From assembly GCA_910577935.1 (NCBI GenBank), contig CAJTOT010000022.1, positions 4,274-63,287 of the forward strand: a DNA stretch of 59,014 nucleotides, given 5' to 3'. A model generated the notes under the pieces. The model was not told the DNA's origin and did not search any database. It saw only the letters and a list, made by a program, of their open reading frames with translations. Below are positions 51,412 to 59,014 of the stretch, piece by piece; position 1 is the first letter of the stretch, and each line of letters opens with the position of its first letter. The translations under genes and the position numbers were made by a program. This DNA is from an uncultured Hungatella sp. (lineage in GTDB: Bacteria; Bacillota; Clostridia; Lachnospirales; Lachnospiraceae).

Positions 51412-53277
51412 ATGCTGGAAAAGATAAATGGTCCTCAGGACATTAAACACCTGAACCGGGAGGAGCTGGAGGCTCTGGCTTCGGAGATAAGGCAGTTTCT
51501 GATTGAAAAGATAAGCGCCGCCGGGGGACATCTGGCATCTAACCTGGGCGTGGTGGAGCTGACTATGGCCATATTCCTGACCTTTGACCTTCCAAAGGAC
51601 AAGATTATCTGGGATGTAGGCCATCAGGCATACACTCACAAGATACTGAGCGGGCGGAAGGACAGCTTTGACGAGCTTCGCCAGTACGGCGGGTTGAGCG
51701 GTTTTCCCAAAACCAAGGAGAGTCCCTGCGACTCCTTTGACACAGGACACAGCTCTACCTCTATCTCTGCAGGGCTGGGCATGGCCCAGGCGAGAGACAT
51801 CAAGGGCGAGGAGTATTCGGTGGTTTCCATCATCGGGGACGGCGCCCTCACCGGCGGCATGGCCTATGAGGCGCTGAACAACGCCACCCGCATGGAAAAG
51901 AATTTTATCATCGTGTTAAATGACAACAACATGTCCATCTCCGAGAATGTAGGCGGCATGTCCAGATATTTAAGCAGTATCCGCACAGGCTCCGGCTACA
52001 ATGATTTAAAGAAAAATGTGACCAGCATCCTGGAGAAGATTCCCGTAGCAGGGCCCAAGCTCATCGACAAGATCAGCCGGACCAAGCAGGGAATCAAGCA
52101 GCTGCTGATTCCGGGAATGCTGTTTGAAAATATGGGGATCACCTACTTAGGCCCTGTGGACGGCCACAATCTGAAGCAGCTGAGGCGGGTACTCCAGGAG
52201 GCCCGGAAACTGGACCACGCGGTTCTCGTCCATGTGCTGACCAAAAAGGGAAAAGGATACCCTCCTGCGGAGGAGAACCCTTCTATTTTCCATGGCGTGG
52301 ACCCGTTTTTTATAGACACGGGAAAACCGAAAAATCCCAAAAAACAGCCCGGCTACACGGATATATTTTCAAGGAAGCTGTGCCAGCTGGCTGAGGAGAG
52401 GAAGGACATCGTGGCAGTGACCGCGGCCATGCCTGACGGGACAGGGCTTGCCCGGTTTGCCAGACTGTATCCGGACCGGTTTTTCGACGTGGGAATCGCG
52501 GAACAGCACGCCGTCACAAGCGCGGCGGGAATGGCAGCCGCAGGCTTAAAGCCGGTGGTGGCTGTGTACTCGTCATTTTTACAGAGAGCCTACGACCAGA
52601 TTCTCCATGACGTGTGCATTCAGAATCTGCCTGTGGTGTTTGCAGTGGACCGGGCGGGGCTGGTGGGAAGCGACGGAGAGACCCACCAGGGAATCTTTGA
52701 CTTGTCATACCTGACTTCCATCCCCAACATGAGCGTTATGGCGCCCAAGAACCTGTGGGAGCTGCGGCGGGAGCTGGAATTTGCCGTCAATTTCGACGGC
52801 CCCATCGCTGTCCGCTACCCCAGAGGGGAGGCGTACCGGGGGTTAAAGGAGTTCAACGAGCCGGTGGTCTACGGAAAAGGCGAGATGCTCTACGAGGAGG
52901 ACCAGATCGCCCTCCTGGCCGTGGGCAGCATGGTGAGCACGGCCGAGCATATCCGCGAGAAGATGAAGGCCGAGGGCTACCGGGTGACACTGGCCAACGG
53001 AAGGTTCATAAAGCCCATAGACTATGAGCTGGCCGCCCGCCTTGCCAGCCGCCACCAGTATCTGGTGACGTTGGAGGAGAATGTGCTCCGGGGAGGATAC
53101 GGCCTGGAGGTCACGGCCTATGTCCATGAGCACTACCCCCAGGTAAAAACCCTCAACATAGCCCTCCCCGATGCCTACGTAGAGCACGGCAACGTGTCTG
53201 TACTTCGGGAAGAGCTGGGAATCGACAGCGATTCCATTATAGCAAAGATCAAGCAATACTTTTTTGCAGACCGATAG
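51412..53277 (+). CDS. dxs: 1-deoxy-D-xylulose-5-phosphate synthase
   Basis: DXS joins pyruvate and glyceraldehyde 3-phosphate with thiamine diphosphate, the entry step of the MEP isoprenoid route. The 621-residue protein has GGHLASNLGVVELTMAIFLT, the cofactor motif SIIGDGALTGGMAYEALNNA and the catalytic glutamate in DVGIAEQHAVTSAAGMAAAG. The ATG at 51412 fits the TAAGGG site at eight bases better than the ATG at 51406. It sits directly after ispA, so early and middle steps of isoprenoid synthesis are co-transcribed. Confidence 0.97.
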   Translation: MLEKINGPQDIKHLNREELEALASEIRQFLIEKISAAGGHLASNLGVVELTMAIFLTFDLPKDKIIWDVGHQAYTHKILSGRKDSFDELRQYGGLSGFPKTKESPCDSFDTGHSSTSISAGLGMAQARDIKGEEYSVVSIIGDGALTGGMAYEALNNATRMEKNFIIVLNDNNMSISENVGGMSRYLSSIRTGSGYNDLKKNVTSILEKIPVAGPKLIDKISRTKQGIKQLLIPGMLFENMGITYLGPVDGHNLKQLRRVLQEARKLDHAVLVHVLTKKGKGYPPAEENPSIFHGVDPFFIDTGKPKNPKKQPGYTDIFSRKLCQLAEERKDIVAVTAAMPDGTGLARFARLYPDRFFDVGIAEQHAVTSAAGMAAAGLKPVVAVYSSFLQRAYDQILHDVCIQNLPVVFAVDRAGLVGSDGETHQGIFDLSYLTSIPNMSVMAPKNLWELRRELEFAVNFDGPIAVRYPRGEAYRGLKEFNEPVVYGKGEMLYEEDQIALLAVGSMVSTAEHIREKMKAEGYRVTLANGRFIKPIDYELAARLASRHQYLVTLEENVLRGGYGLEVTAYVHEHYPQVKTLNIALPDAYVEHGNVSVLREELGIDSDSIIAKIKQYFFADR

Positions 53278-53300
53278 AACCCCGCCGGGAGAGGAGCAAT

Positions 53301-54104
53301 ATGAAAGAACGTTTGGATGTGCTTCTGGTCAACAGGGGCCTTGCCCAGTCCAGAGAGAAGGCCAAGGCAGTGATCATGGCCGGTATCGTGTATGTGGACG
53401 GCCAGAAAGAAGATAAAGCAGGAACTTCATTTGAGGACACGGTCTCCATCGAGGTGCGGGGCGCCGCATTAAAGTATGTGAGCCGGGGCGGCCTGAAACT
53501 GGAGAAGGCCATGACCCATTTCGGGATATCCCTGGAAGGAAGGGTCTGTATGGATGTGGGCGCCTCCACCGGCGGCTTTACAGACTGCATGCTGCAGAAC
53601 GGGGCGTCCAAGGTCTACGCCGTGGACGTGGGACACGGCCAGCTGGACTGGAAACTGAGAAATGACCCTCGGGTGGTATGTATGGAGAAGACCAATATCC
53701 GGTATGTGACGGAGGCGGACGTAGCTGACCCTATAGGGTTCTCGTCTGTGGATGTGTCCTTTATCTCCCTGTCCAAGGTCCTGGGACCAGTAAAAGCGCT
53801 GCTGGCCGACGACGCCCAGGTGGTGTGCCTGATCAAGCCCCAGTTCGAGGCGGGGCGGGAAAAGGTGGGAAAAAAGGGCGTGGTCAGGGAGAAGAGCACT
53901 CACCTGGAGGTTATACAGGCGGTCATGGACTACGCGGCCTCCATAGGCTTTGGAATTCTGCACTTGGAGTTTTCTCCTATCAAGGGCCCGGAGGGGAATA
54001 TCGAGTATCTCCTTCATCTGCAGAACTGCCCCGGAGAGGCCGGGGAAAGCCTGGAACCGGTGAATCCCGAGGCCGTGGTGGACGAGGCGCACAAAACCCT
54101 TTAG
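53301..54104 (+). CDS. tlyA: TlyA-type rRNA 2'-O-methyltransferase (S4 + FtsJ domains)
   Basis: A 267-residue protein: an N-terminal S4 RNA-binding domain (RLDVLLVNRGLAQSREKAKA) and an FtsJ-like methyltransferase domain whose S-adenosylmethionine loop reads DVGASTGGFTDCMLQNGASK. In mycobacteria TlyA methylates 16S and 23S rRNA and affects capreomycin sensitivity; the older name hemolysin A is historical. The gene starts behind GAGAGGAG, 24 bases after dxs. Confidence 0.95.
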   Translation: MKERLDVLLVNRGLAQSREKAKAVIMAGIVYVDGQKEDKAGTSFEDTVSIEVRGAALKYVSRGGLKLEKAMTHFGISLEGRVCMDVGASTGGFTDCMLQNGASKVYAVDVGHGQLDWKLRNDPRVVCMEKTNIRYVTEADVADPIGFSSVDVSFISLSKVLGPVKALLADDAQVVCLIKPQFEAGREKVGKKGVVREKSTHLEVIQAVMDYAASIGFGILHLEFSPIKGPEGNIEYLLHLQNCPGEAGESLEPVNPEAVVDEAHKTL

Positions 54105-54116
54105 GAGCGTTGGATT

Positions 54117-54977
54117 ATGAAATATTTCTATCTGATAAAGAATCCGGAGAAGGATGGAGCCGGCCGGGTGGGGGAAGAAATCCGCCGTTACATAGAGGAC
54201 AGAGGCGGAGTCTGCCGGATACAGGAACCGGGAGAGGAAGTGTCCCGCGGGTCAAGGAAGAATTTTCAGTATACCGATGCCTGCCGGGTTCCGGAAGATA
54301 CAGAGTGTGTCATCACCCTGGGCGGAGACGGCACGCTGATCCAGGCGGCCAGGGATCTGGCGGGAAGGCGGATTCCTATGGCAGGGGTGAACCTTGGCCA
54401 TCTTGGCTATCTGACCCAGGTTGGAGACCGGGAGGAAGTGGAGCCGCTTCTGGATGCTTTGCTTGCCGGCCGGTATCAGCTGGAGCCGAGGATGATGCTT
54501 CAGGGGAGCATCGTCCATGGAGGGCAGGAGATAAAACAGGACGTGGCCCTGAACGAGATCGTAATCACCAGGCGGGAGACCCTGCGTGTGCTGAAGCTTC
54601 GGATCTATGTGAACGGGGAGTACTTAAGCGAGTACAAGGCAGACGGGATGATCGTGGCCACCCCCACCGGCTCTACTGCCTACAATCTGTCGGCGGGGGG
54701 CCCCATCGTGGCTCCGGGAGCCCGCATGACCATACTGACTCCCATATGCCCCCACGCGCTCAACGGCAGAAGCATCGTGCTGCCTGCCGACGACCGGATT
54801 GAGATTGAGGCGCTGGGAAACGACGATTTGGGGCAGGTGGCTGTCTTCGACGGGGATATTGCCTTTGACATGATGGTGGGCGACCGGATTCGGATTGAGC
54901 CCTCCCGTACGGAGACGGTTCTTGTGAAATTCAACAACAGTTCATTTTTAGATAATCTGCGCAGCAAGCTGGCGTAG
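54117..54977 (+). CDS. nadK: NAD kinase
   Basis: NadK phosphorylates NAD to NADP. The 286-residue protein has the family motifs VITLGGDGTLIQAARDLAGR, GVNLGHLGYLTQV, the ALNEIVITR box, and EYKADGMIVATPTGSTAYNL followed by SAGGPIVAPGARM. It lies 13 bases after tlyA, the usual order in Firmicutes. Confidence 0.97.
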   Translation: MKYFYLIKNPEKDGAGRVGEEIRRYIEDRGGVCRIQEPGEEVSRGSRKNFQYTDACRVPEDTECVITLGGDGTLIQAARDLAGRRIPMAGVNLGHLGYLTQVGDREEVEPLLDALLAGRYQLEPRMMLQGSIVHGGQEIKQDVALNEIVITRRETLRVLKLRIYVNGEYLSEYKADGMIVATPTGSTAYNLSAGGPIVAPGARMTILTPICPHALNGRSIVLPADDRIEIEALGNDDLGQVAVFDGDIAFDMMVGDRIRIEPSRTETVLVKFNNSSFLDNLRSKLA

Positions 54978-54989
54978 GGAGGGATATAG

Positions 54990-55445
54990 GTGAAAGTAGA
55001 GAGACACAGCAAGATTGTGGAGCTGATCGGCAAATATGAGATCGAGACTCAGGAGGAGCTGGCGGAACGGCTCAATGAAGCGGGATACCGGGTTACTCAG
55101 GCCACCGTGTCAAGGGATATCCGGGAGCTGAAGCTGTCCAAGGTTCAGTCGGAAAGCGGAAAGCAGCGCTATGTGGTGTTCCAGAATCACGGCTCCTTCA
55201 GCGACAAATATATACGGATTTTGAGGGACGGCTACATGTCCATGGATATGGCTCAGAATATTCTGGTGATCAAGACCGTGTCCGGCATGGCCATGGCGGT
55301 GGCGGCAGCCCTGGACGCCATCCATTTTCACGAGATCGTGGGCTGCATCGCCGGTGACGACACCATCATGTGCGCCGTGAGAAGCGTGGACGACACGATT
55401 CTGGTTATGGACAAGATACGGAAACTCATCGACGAGGCCCGCTGA
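54990..55445 (+). CDS. argR: Arginine repressor ArgR
   Basis: A 151-residue regulator with an N-terminal winged helix (RHSKIVELIGKYEIETQEEL and YRVTQATVSRDIRELKLSKV) and a C-terminal arginine-binding hexamerisation domain with VAAALDAIHFHEIVGCIAGD and the DDTIMC box. In Firmicutes it controls arginine synthesis and breakdown genes. It starts with GTG behind GGGAGGGAT. The position between nadK and recN is the conserved one. Confidence 0.96.
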   Translation: MKVERHSKIVELIGKYEIETQEELAERLNEAGYRVTQATVSRDIRELKLSKVQSESGKQRYVVFQNHGSFSDKYIRILRDGYMSMDMAQNILVIKTVSGMAMAVAAALDAIHFHEIVGCIAGDDTIMCAVRSVDDTILVMDKIRKLIDEAR

Positions 55446-55500
55446 AGAGCCGGCAAACTCAGCCGCAGGGCTGTCAGCAGATAAAATCAGGAGGAATAAC

Positions 55501-57192
55501 ATGCTACTGGAATTACGGGTGAAGAACCTGGCACTGATTGAGAAGGCGGAGGTGTCATTTAGGGACGGTCTGAACATCCTGACAGGGGAAACCGGGGCGG
55601 GCAAATCCATTATCATCGGCTCGGTGAACATGGCTCTGGGAGGGAAGGCGTCAAAGGATTTGATCCGCCGTGGAGCGGACTACGCCTATGTGGAACTGAT
55701 TTTTTCCGTAGATGACCAGGAGAAGAGGAAACTTCTGGGGGAGATGGACATAGACCTTCCGGAGGATAATACCCTGGTGATCACCAAGAAGATTATGCCT
55801 GCCAGAAGCGTGAGCAAGGTCAACGACGAGACCGTCACTGCCGGCAGGTTGAAGGAGATAACAAGTCTGCTGATCGATATCCATGGCCAGCATGAGCATC
55901 AGTCCCTGATGTACAAATCCAAGCATCTTCAGATTCTGGACGATTATGGTAAATCCCGCACAGCCCCTTTAAAAGAAGAGATAGCCGGCGCCTTCAGCCA
56001 GTATCAGAAGCTGTCAAAGAAACTGGAAGATATGAGCCTGGACCGGGAGGGCAGGCTGAGGGAGGCTGACTTCTGCCGGTACGAGATCGAGGAGCTGGAG
56101 AAGGCGGAGCTTAAGGAGGGGGAGGAGGAAGAACTCTCGGCGGATTACCGGCGCCTGAAAAATGCCCAGAAGATTATGGAACACCTGGCGGAGGCCTACG
56201 ATATCGTGGAGAACGCCCAGGTGAGCGCGGCGCTGAAGGCGGTGGACCAGGCGGCAGAGTATGACGGGGAGCTGGCGGGAATCCGGGACCAGATGTACGA
56301 CGTGGACGCCATCATGGGGGACGTGTCCCACGATATCAGGGAGTATATGGACAGGTTTTCCTTTGACGAGGAAGAGTTTATCCGCATAGAGAAAAGGCTG
56401 GACCTCATCCACAACCTTCAGGCAAAGTATGGGAGCAGCGTGGAGGAGATCCTTGAAAAGCTGGAGGAGAAAAAGCGGCGGCTGGAGGAGCTGGAGAACT
56501 ATGACCTGGTGAAGCAGGAGACCGAGAGACAGTGGAAGGAGCGGGAGAAGAAGCTGGAGGAGCTGTGCCAGAAGCTGTCAAAGGTGCGCAGGAAAGAGGC
56601 CGAAAAGCTGACCGAGAAGATCCGCCGGGGACTTGAGGACCTGAATTTTATCGACGTTCAGTTTTCCATGGAGTTTTCCCGCCTGCCGGGGTACACCTCC
56701 TCGGGGTACGACGAGGCAGAGTTTATGATCTCCACCAATCCGGGCATGCCGGTCCGGCCTCTGGGCATGGTGGCCTCAGGGGGCGAGCTGTCCAGGATCA
56801 TGCTGGCCATCAAGTCGGTTCTGGCGGACACGGACGATATCCCCACCCTGATATTTGACGAGATTGACACGGGGATCAGCGGACGAACCGCCCAGAAGGT
56901 TTCCGAGAAACTGGCCTACATCGCAGGCAGCCATCAGGTGCTCTGCATCACCCACCTTCCCCAGATAGCGGCCATGGCGGATGTGCATTTCGAGATCGCC
57001 AAGGAGGCAAAGGACGGGGTCACCACCACCTTTATCCGGGAACTCTCCCAGGAACAGATGGTGGGCGAGCTGGCACGGCTTCTGGGCGGGGCGGAGATCA
57101 CGGAGGCGGTGTATGATAATGCCAGAGAGATGAAGAGGCTGGCAGCGGATAGGAAGACAGGGAGAAAGGGGGCTGTGAAAAAAGTCCCTTAA
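55501..57192 (+). CDS. recN: DNA repair ATPase RecN, last codons supplied by an IS end
   Basis: RecN is an SMC-like ATPase recruited to double-strand breaks. The 563-residue protein has Walker A ILTGETGAGKSIIIGSVNMA, a long coiled coil (about 150-380), the signature MVASGGELSRIMLAIKSVLA and Walker B TLIFDEIDTGISGRTAQKV. All functional parts are intact. The last eight codons (from about 57169) and the stop lie within the left inverted repeat of the transposon that follows, so the natural C-terminus has been replaced by GAVKKVP. The change is unlikely to disturb the ATPase head but shows where the element landed. Confidence 0.95.
   Translation: MLLELRVKNLALIEKAEVSFRDGLNILTGETGAGKSIIIGSVNMALGGKASKDLIRRGADYAYVELIFSVDDQEKRKLLGEMDIDLPEDNTLVITKKIMPARSVSKVNDETVTAGRLKEITSLLIDIHGQHEHQSLMYKSKHLQILDDYGKSRTAPLKEEIAGAFSQYQKLSKKLEDMSLDREGRLREADFCRYEIEELEKAELKEGEEEELSADYRRLKNAQKIMEHLAEAYDIVENAQVSAALKAVDQAAEYDGELAGIRDQMYDVDAIMGDVSHDIREYMDRFSFDEEEFIRIEKRLDLIHNLQAKYGSSVEEILEKLEEKKRRLEELENYDLVKQETERQWKEREKKLEELCQKLSKVRRKEAEKLTEKIRRGLEDLNFIDVQFSMEFSRLPGYTSSGYDEAEFMISTNPGMPVRPLGMVASGGELSRIMLAIKSVLADTDDIPTLIFDEIDTGISGRTAQKVSEKLAYIAGSHQVLCITHLPQIAAMADVHFEIAKEAKDGVTTTFIRELSQEQMVGELARLLGGAEITEAVYDNAREMKRLAADRKTGRKGAVKKVP
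57169..57183 (+). repeat. Left terminal inverted repeat of the IS
   Basis: GGGGCTGTGAAAAAA, matching the right end exactly over 15 bases. It lies inside the last codons of recN. Confidence 0.8.
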
Positions 57193-57195
57193 CCA

Positions 57196-57241
57196 AAAAG
57201 AACACTTTCAGGAATAAAACCTGGAGGTGTTCTTTTCTTTT
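57196..57241. terminator. Hairpin terminator just inside the IS left end
   Basis: Arms 57196-57212 and 57220-57236 pair over 17 positions (two G-U pairs) around AATAAAA; the 3' side continues CTTTTT. It would stop transcription arriving from recN before it reaches the transposase, a known safeguard in insertion sequences. The A-rich 5' arm makes it work on the other strand as well. Confidence 0.8.
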
Positions 57242-57259
57242 TGGTATAATTTATCTGCC

Positions 57260-58834
57260 ATGAAAAATAATACCAATCATTATTATAGTCCAAAGCAGGG
57301 AAGATTACCACTATTTCTTGCAGATAGTTTAGATATCTGCGATCCGGTATTGGCATTTGACCAGATCATGGAGGAGATCGAAATCGAACAGTATCTCAAG
57401 CCTGAGCCAGTATACCGTTATGGCAGGCCGGGATATAATCGGGTCAACATGCTTAAAACAATCTTATTTGGCTTTATGGACACAGGATACGCAAGCTTAA
57501 GAGAACTGGAGGACCGGTGCAGAGTCAATATCCGTTACATGTATCTGATGGATTATGAAACGCCCAGTTACCGTGCCTTTGGATATTTTATTAATGAGGA
57601 AATCAATGGAAATGCCGAAGACATCTTCCGTGCCGTTATGGAGTACATCCGAAAGGAAGACGGAGTAGACCTGGAACATCTCTATATAGACGGCTCAAAA
57701 TTTGAGGCGAACGCTAACAAATATACCTGGGTCTGGAAAAAGAGCACGGAAAAATTCAGATACCGGCTGTTTGCAAAGATTACCCAGGTGCTGAACCAGA
57801 TCAACGCGGATCTGGCATATACCGGGCTGAAGGTCGAAACAAACACGGAATATAATCCGCAATGTCTGGAAATGATTCTAAGCAGGTACGCTTTCAAGTG
57901 CCGGATTGACGAAAAGGAGTTTGTCCACGGCAAGGGGAACCGGAAAACCAGGGAACAGCGTTATTATGAGAAGTTGAAAGAATATACGGAAAAGCTGAAA
58001 GAATACGTGGACAAAATCCGGATCTGCGGCCCGGACCGCAACAGTTATTCGAAGACAGACCATGACGCCACATTTATGAGGATGAAAAAGGACTATATGG
58101 GAAATGACCAGCTTCTCCCAGCCTATAACATTCAGCTTGGAGTGGCAGATGAATACATAGCGGTGGTGGATGTGATGCAGTACCGCTCAGATATGGACTG
58201 TTTCGTACCACTTATGGAGAAGTTTAAGGAATTGTATGGGTTTTACCCGAAATATCCGGTTGCGGATGCCGGGTATGGCTCGTTCAATAATTATATTTAC
58301 TGCCAGGAACACGGTATGGAGAAGTACATGAAGTTTCCCATGTACAAAAAGGAAACAAAGGATAAAAACTATCATGATGACCCATTCCGGGCGGTAAACT
58401 TTCACGTGGATCCGGATGGCGATCTGATGTGTCCAGGAGGGAAGAAATTCCATTTTGCCTATAGAAAGGCTGTGAGGGGAAACCAATATGGCCGTCAAGA
58501 GGAATACTATACGTGCGAAGACTGCAGCGGCTGTCCATACGCGTCCCAATGCAAAAAGACGGATAAAAACAGGACGGTATGCATCAATTCGGAACTAAGC
58601 TCCATGCACAAAGAAGTATTGGAAAACCTAGAAAGCATCCAGGGGGCGTTGCTGCGAATGAATCGCTCCATCCAGGCAGAAGGAACGTTTGGAGTTATGA
58701 AATACGACCGCTGGTATAAACGGGTGGTAAGAAAAGGACTGAACAGGGTGAAACTGGAATTGTTTCTGGTTTCTATAGGTCATAATCTCTATAAATTCAG
58801 GAATAAAAAGATGCGGCTCCCGGAAGCAGCATAA
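57260..58834 (+). CDS. IS1182-family DDE transposase
   Basis: A 524-residue transposase of the IS5/IS1182 type. The N-terminal half has YSPKQGRLPLFLADSLDICD and KTILFGFMDTGYASLRELED, and DLEHLYIDGSKFEANANKYT with the first catalytic aspartate. The middle has SKTDHDATFMRMKKDY and PVADAGYGSFNNY with the second aspartate. A cysteine cluster (YYTCEDCSGCPYASQCKK) is followed by RSIQAEGTFGVMKYDRWYKR with the catalytic glutamate. All three acidic positions are intact. The ATG at 57260 fits the family start; TATAAT at 57245-57250 is a likely -10 element. Confidence 0.9.
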   Translation: MKNNTNHYYSPKQGRLPLFLADSLDICDPVLAFDQIMEEIEIEQYLKPEPVYRYGRPGYNRVNMLKTILFGFMDTGYASLRELEDRCRVNIRYMYLMDYETPSYRAFGYFINEEINGNAEDIFRAVMEYIRKEDGVDLEHLYIDGSKFEANANKYTWVWKKSTEKFRYRLFAKITQVLNQINADLAYTGLKVETNTEYNPQCLEMILSRYAFKCRIDEKEFVHGKGNRKTREQRYYEKLKEYTEKLKEYVDKIRICGPDRNSYSKTDHDATFMRMKKDYMGNDQLLPAYNIQLGVADEYIAVVDVMQYRSDMDCFVPLMEKFKELYGFYPKYPVADAGYGSFNNYIYCQEHGMEKYMKFPMYKKETKDKNYHDDPFRAVNFHVDPDGDLMCPGGKKFHFAYRKAVRGNQYGRQEEYYTCEDCSGCPYASQCKKTDKNRTVCINSELSSMHKEVLENLESIQGALLRMNRSIQAEGTFGVMKYDRWYKRVVRKGLNRVKLELFLVSIGHNLYKFRNKKMRLPEAA

Positions 58835-58918
58835 AAAACAGAGCAGCTATTCCAGGGGGTAAGGGGGAGGTATACACTTTTTTAAGATAGGGATGAATTT
58901 CTACAACAAAAAAGAAGA

Positions 58919-58961
58919 GCTGTGAAAAATGGTGTTTCAATCACTCCATTTTTTTCACAGC
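58919..58961. terminator. Hairpin at the IS right end
   Basis: GCTGTGAAAAATGG (58919-58932) pairs with the CCATTTTTTTCACAGC of the right end (58946-58961), allowing two unpaired Ts. The outer arm is therefore a second, inverted copy of the terminal repeat. It would end the transposase message and shield the element from outside transcription on the other strand. Confidence 0.6.
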
Positions 58962-58964
58962 CCC
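58950..58964 (-). repeat. Right terminal inverted repeat of the IS
   Basis: TTTTTTCACAGCCCC, exact reverse complement of the left end. The remaining 50 bases of the window (58965-59014) hold nothing I can identify. Confidence 0.8.
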
Positions 58965-59014
58965 TCTGTATTTTTAACATTTCTGCCGCAAAAGATGACA
59001 ATCCGCATCCTCCG

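Larger units (their letters stand above)
57169..58964 (+). mobile_element. IS1182-type insertion sequence
   Basis: A 1796-base element bounded by the perfect 15-base inverted repeats GGGGCTGTGAAAAAA (57169-57183) and TTTTTTCACAGCCCC (58950-58964), with one full-length transposase gene in between. It looks intact and could still move. I see no target-site duplication: the left flank reads AGAAAGG and the right flank TCTGTAT. In Clostridia recN is normally followed by spoIVB and spo0A, which are not seen in the 50 bases beyond the element. Confidence 0.8.

Overview
The window looks like chromosomal DNA of a spore-forming, fairly GC-rich Clostridia, most likely Lachnospiraceae. The evidence is a complete spoIIIAA-AH operon, the Clostridia gene order nusB-xseA-xseB-ispA-dxs-tlyA-nadK-argR-recN, strong AGGAGG ribosome sites, and LPXTG surface proteins with Cna_B/SpaA-type domains. 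The genus cannot be fixed from the sequence alone. I saw no rRNA, tRNA or CRISPR array.

Layout. 1-1.4 kb is a worn accessory patch: a Uma2 endonuclease-fold gene cut by the window edge, a small XRE regulator, and a frameshifted tail of a tyrosine integrase. 1.5-4.2 kb is clpB under a near-perfect CIRCE (HrcA) operator. 4.4-14.3 kb is a sortase-assembled pilus operon with its own promoter: leader peptide, signal peptidase I, a 1645-residue tip adhesin, backbone pilin, class C sortase and a base pilin. ansA follows on the other strand. 15.7-30.5 kb is rich in glycerophosphodiester and glycerol-3-phosphate genes: an mgtC gene behind a leader terminator, a GlpA/GlpB/DUF1667 dehydrogenase set, a HAD phosphatase, a divergent pair of membrane proteins, a LacI regulator, an UgpB-A-E type ABC importer without its ATPase, a glycerophosphodiester phosphodiesterase, a metallo-beta-lactamase-fold lipoprotein, the antiterminator GlpP and an FAH-family hydrolase.

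30.5-41.7 kb is mixed housekeeping: azlCD, cyclophilin, two GNAT acetyltransferases, a second copy of the divergent DUF624/membrane-anchored pair, hemolysin III, an RluA-type pseudouridine synthase, a DMT permease, ComEA, an orphan response regulator, rlmH, a secreted protein, and an unnamed 59-residue protein coupled to an ADP-ribosylglycohydrolase. At 41.7-42.1 kb there is a short unit with its own promoter and terminator but no recognised gene. 42.1-47.9 kb is the sporulation spoIIIA operon behind a candidate sigma-E promoter. 48-57.2 kb is the nusB-to-recN series, and the window ends with an IS1182-type element whose left inverted repeat forms the last codons of recN.

Most worth a second look: the pilus tip with an apparently dead CHAP-type peptidase domain; the twice-occurring DUF624 plus single-pass ectodomain module; the geneless unit at 41.7-42.1 kb; the leader terminator before mgtC-glpAB in a region that also encodes GlpP; the densely paired noncoding RNA at 4.19-4.33 kb and 19.71-19.83 kb; and the IS junction in recN. 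All base pairing, promoters and family names were judged by eye, without database searches or folding programs.
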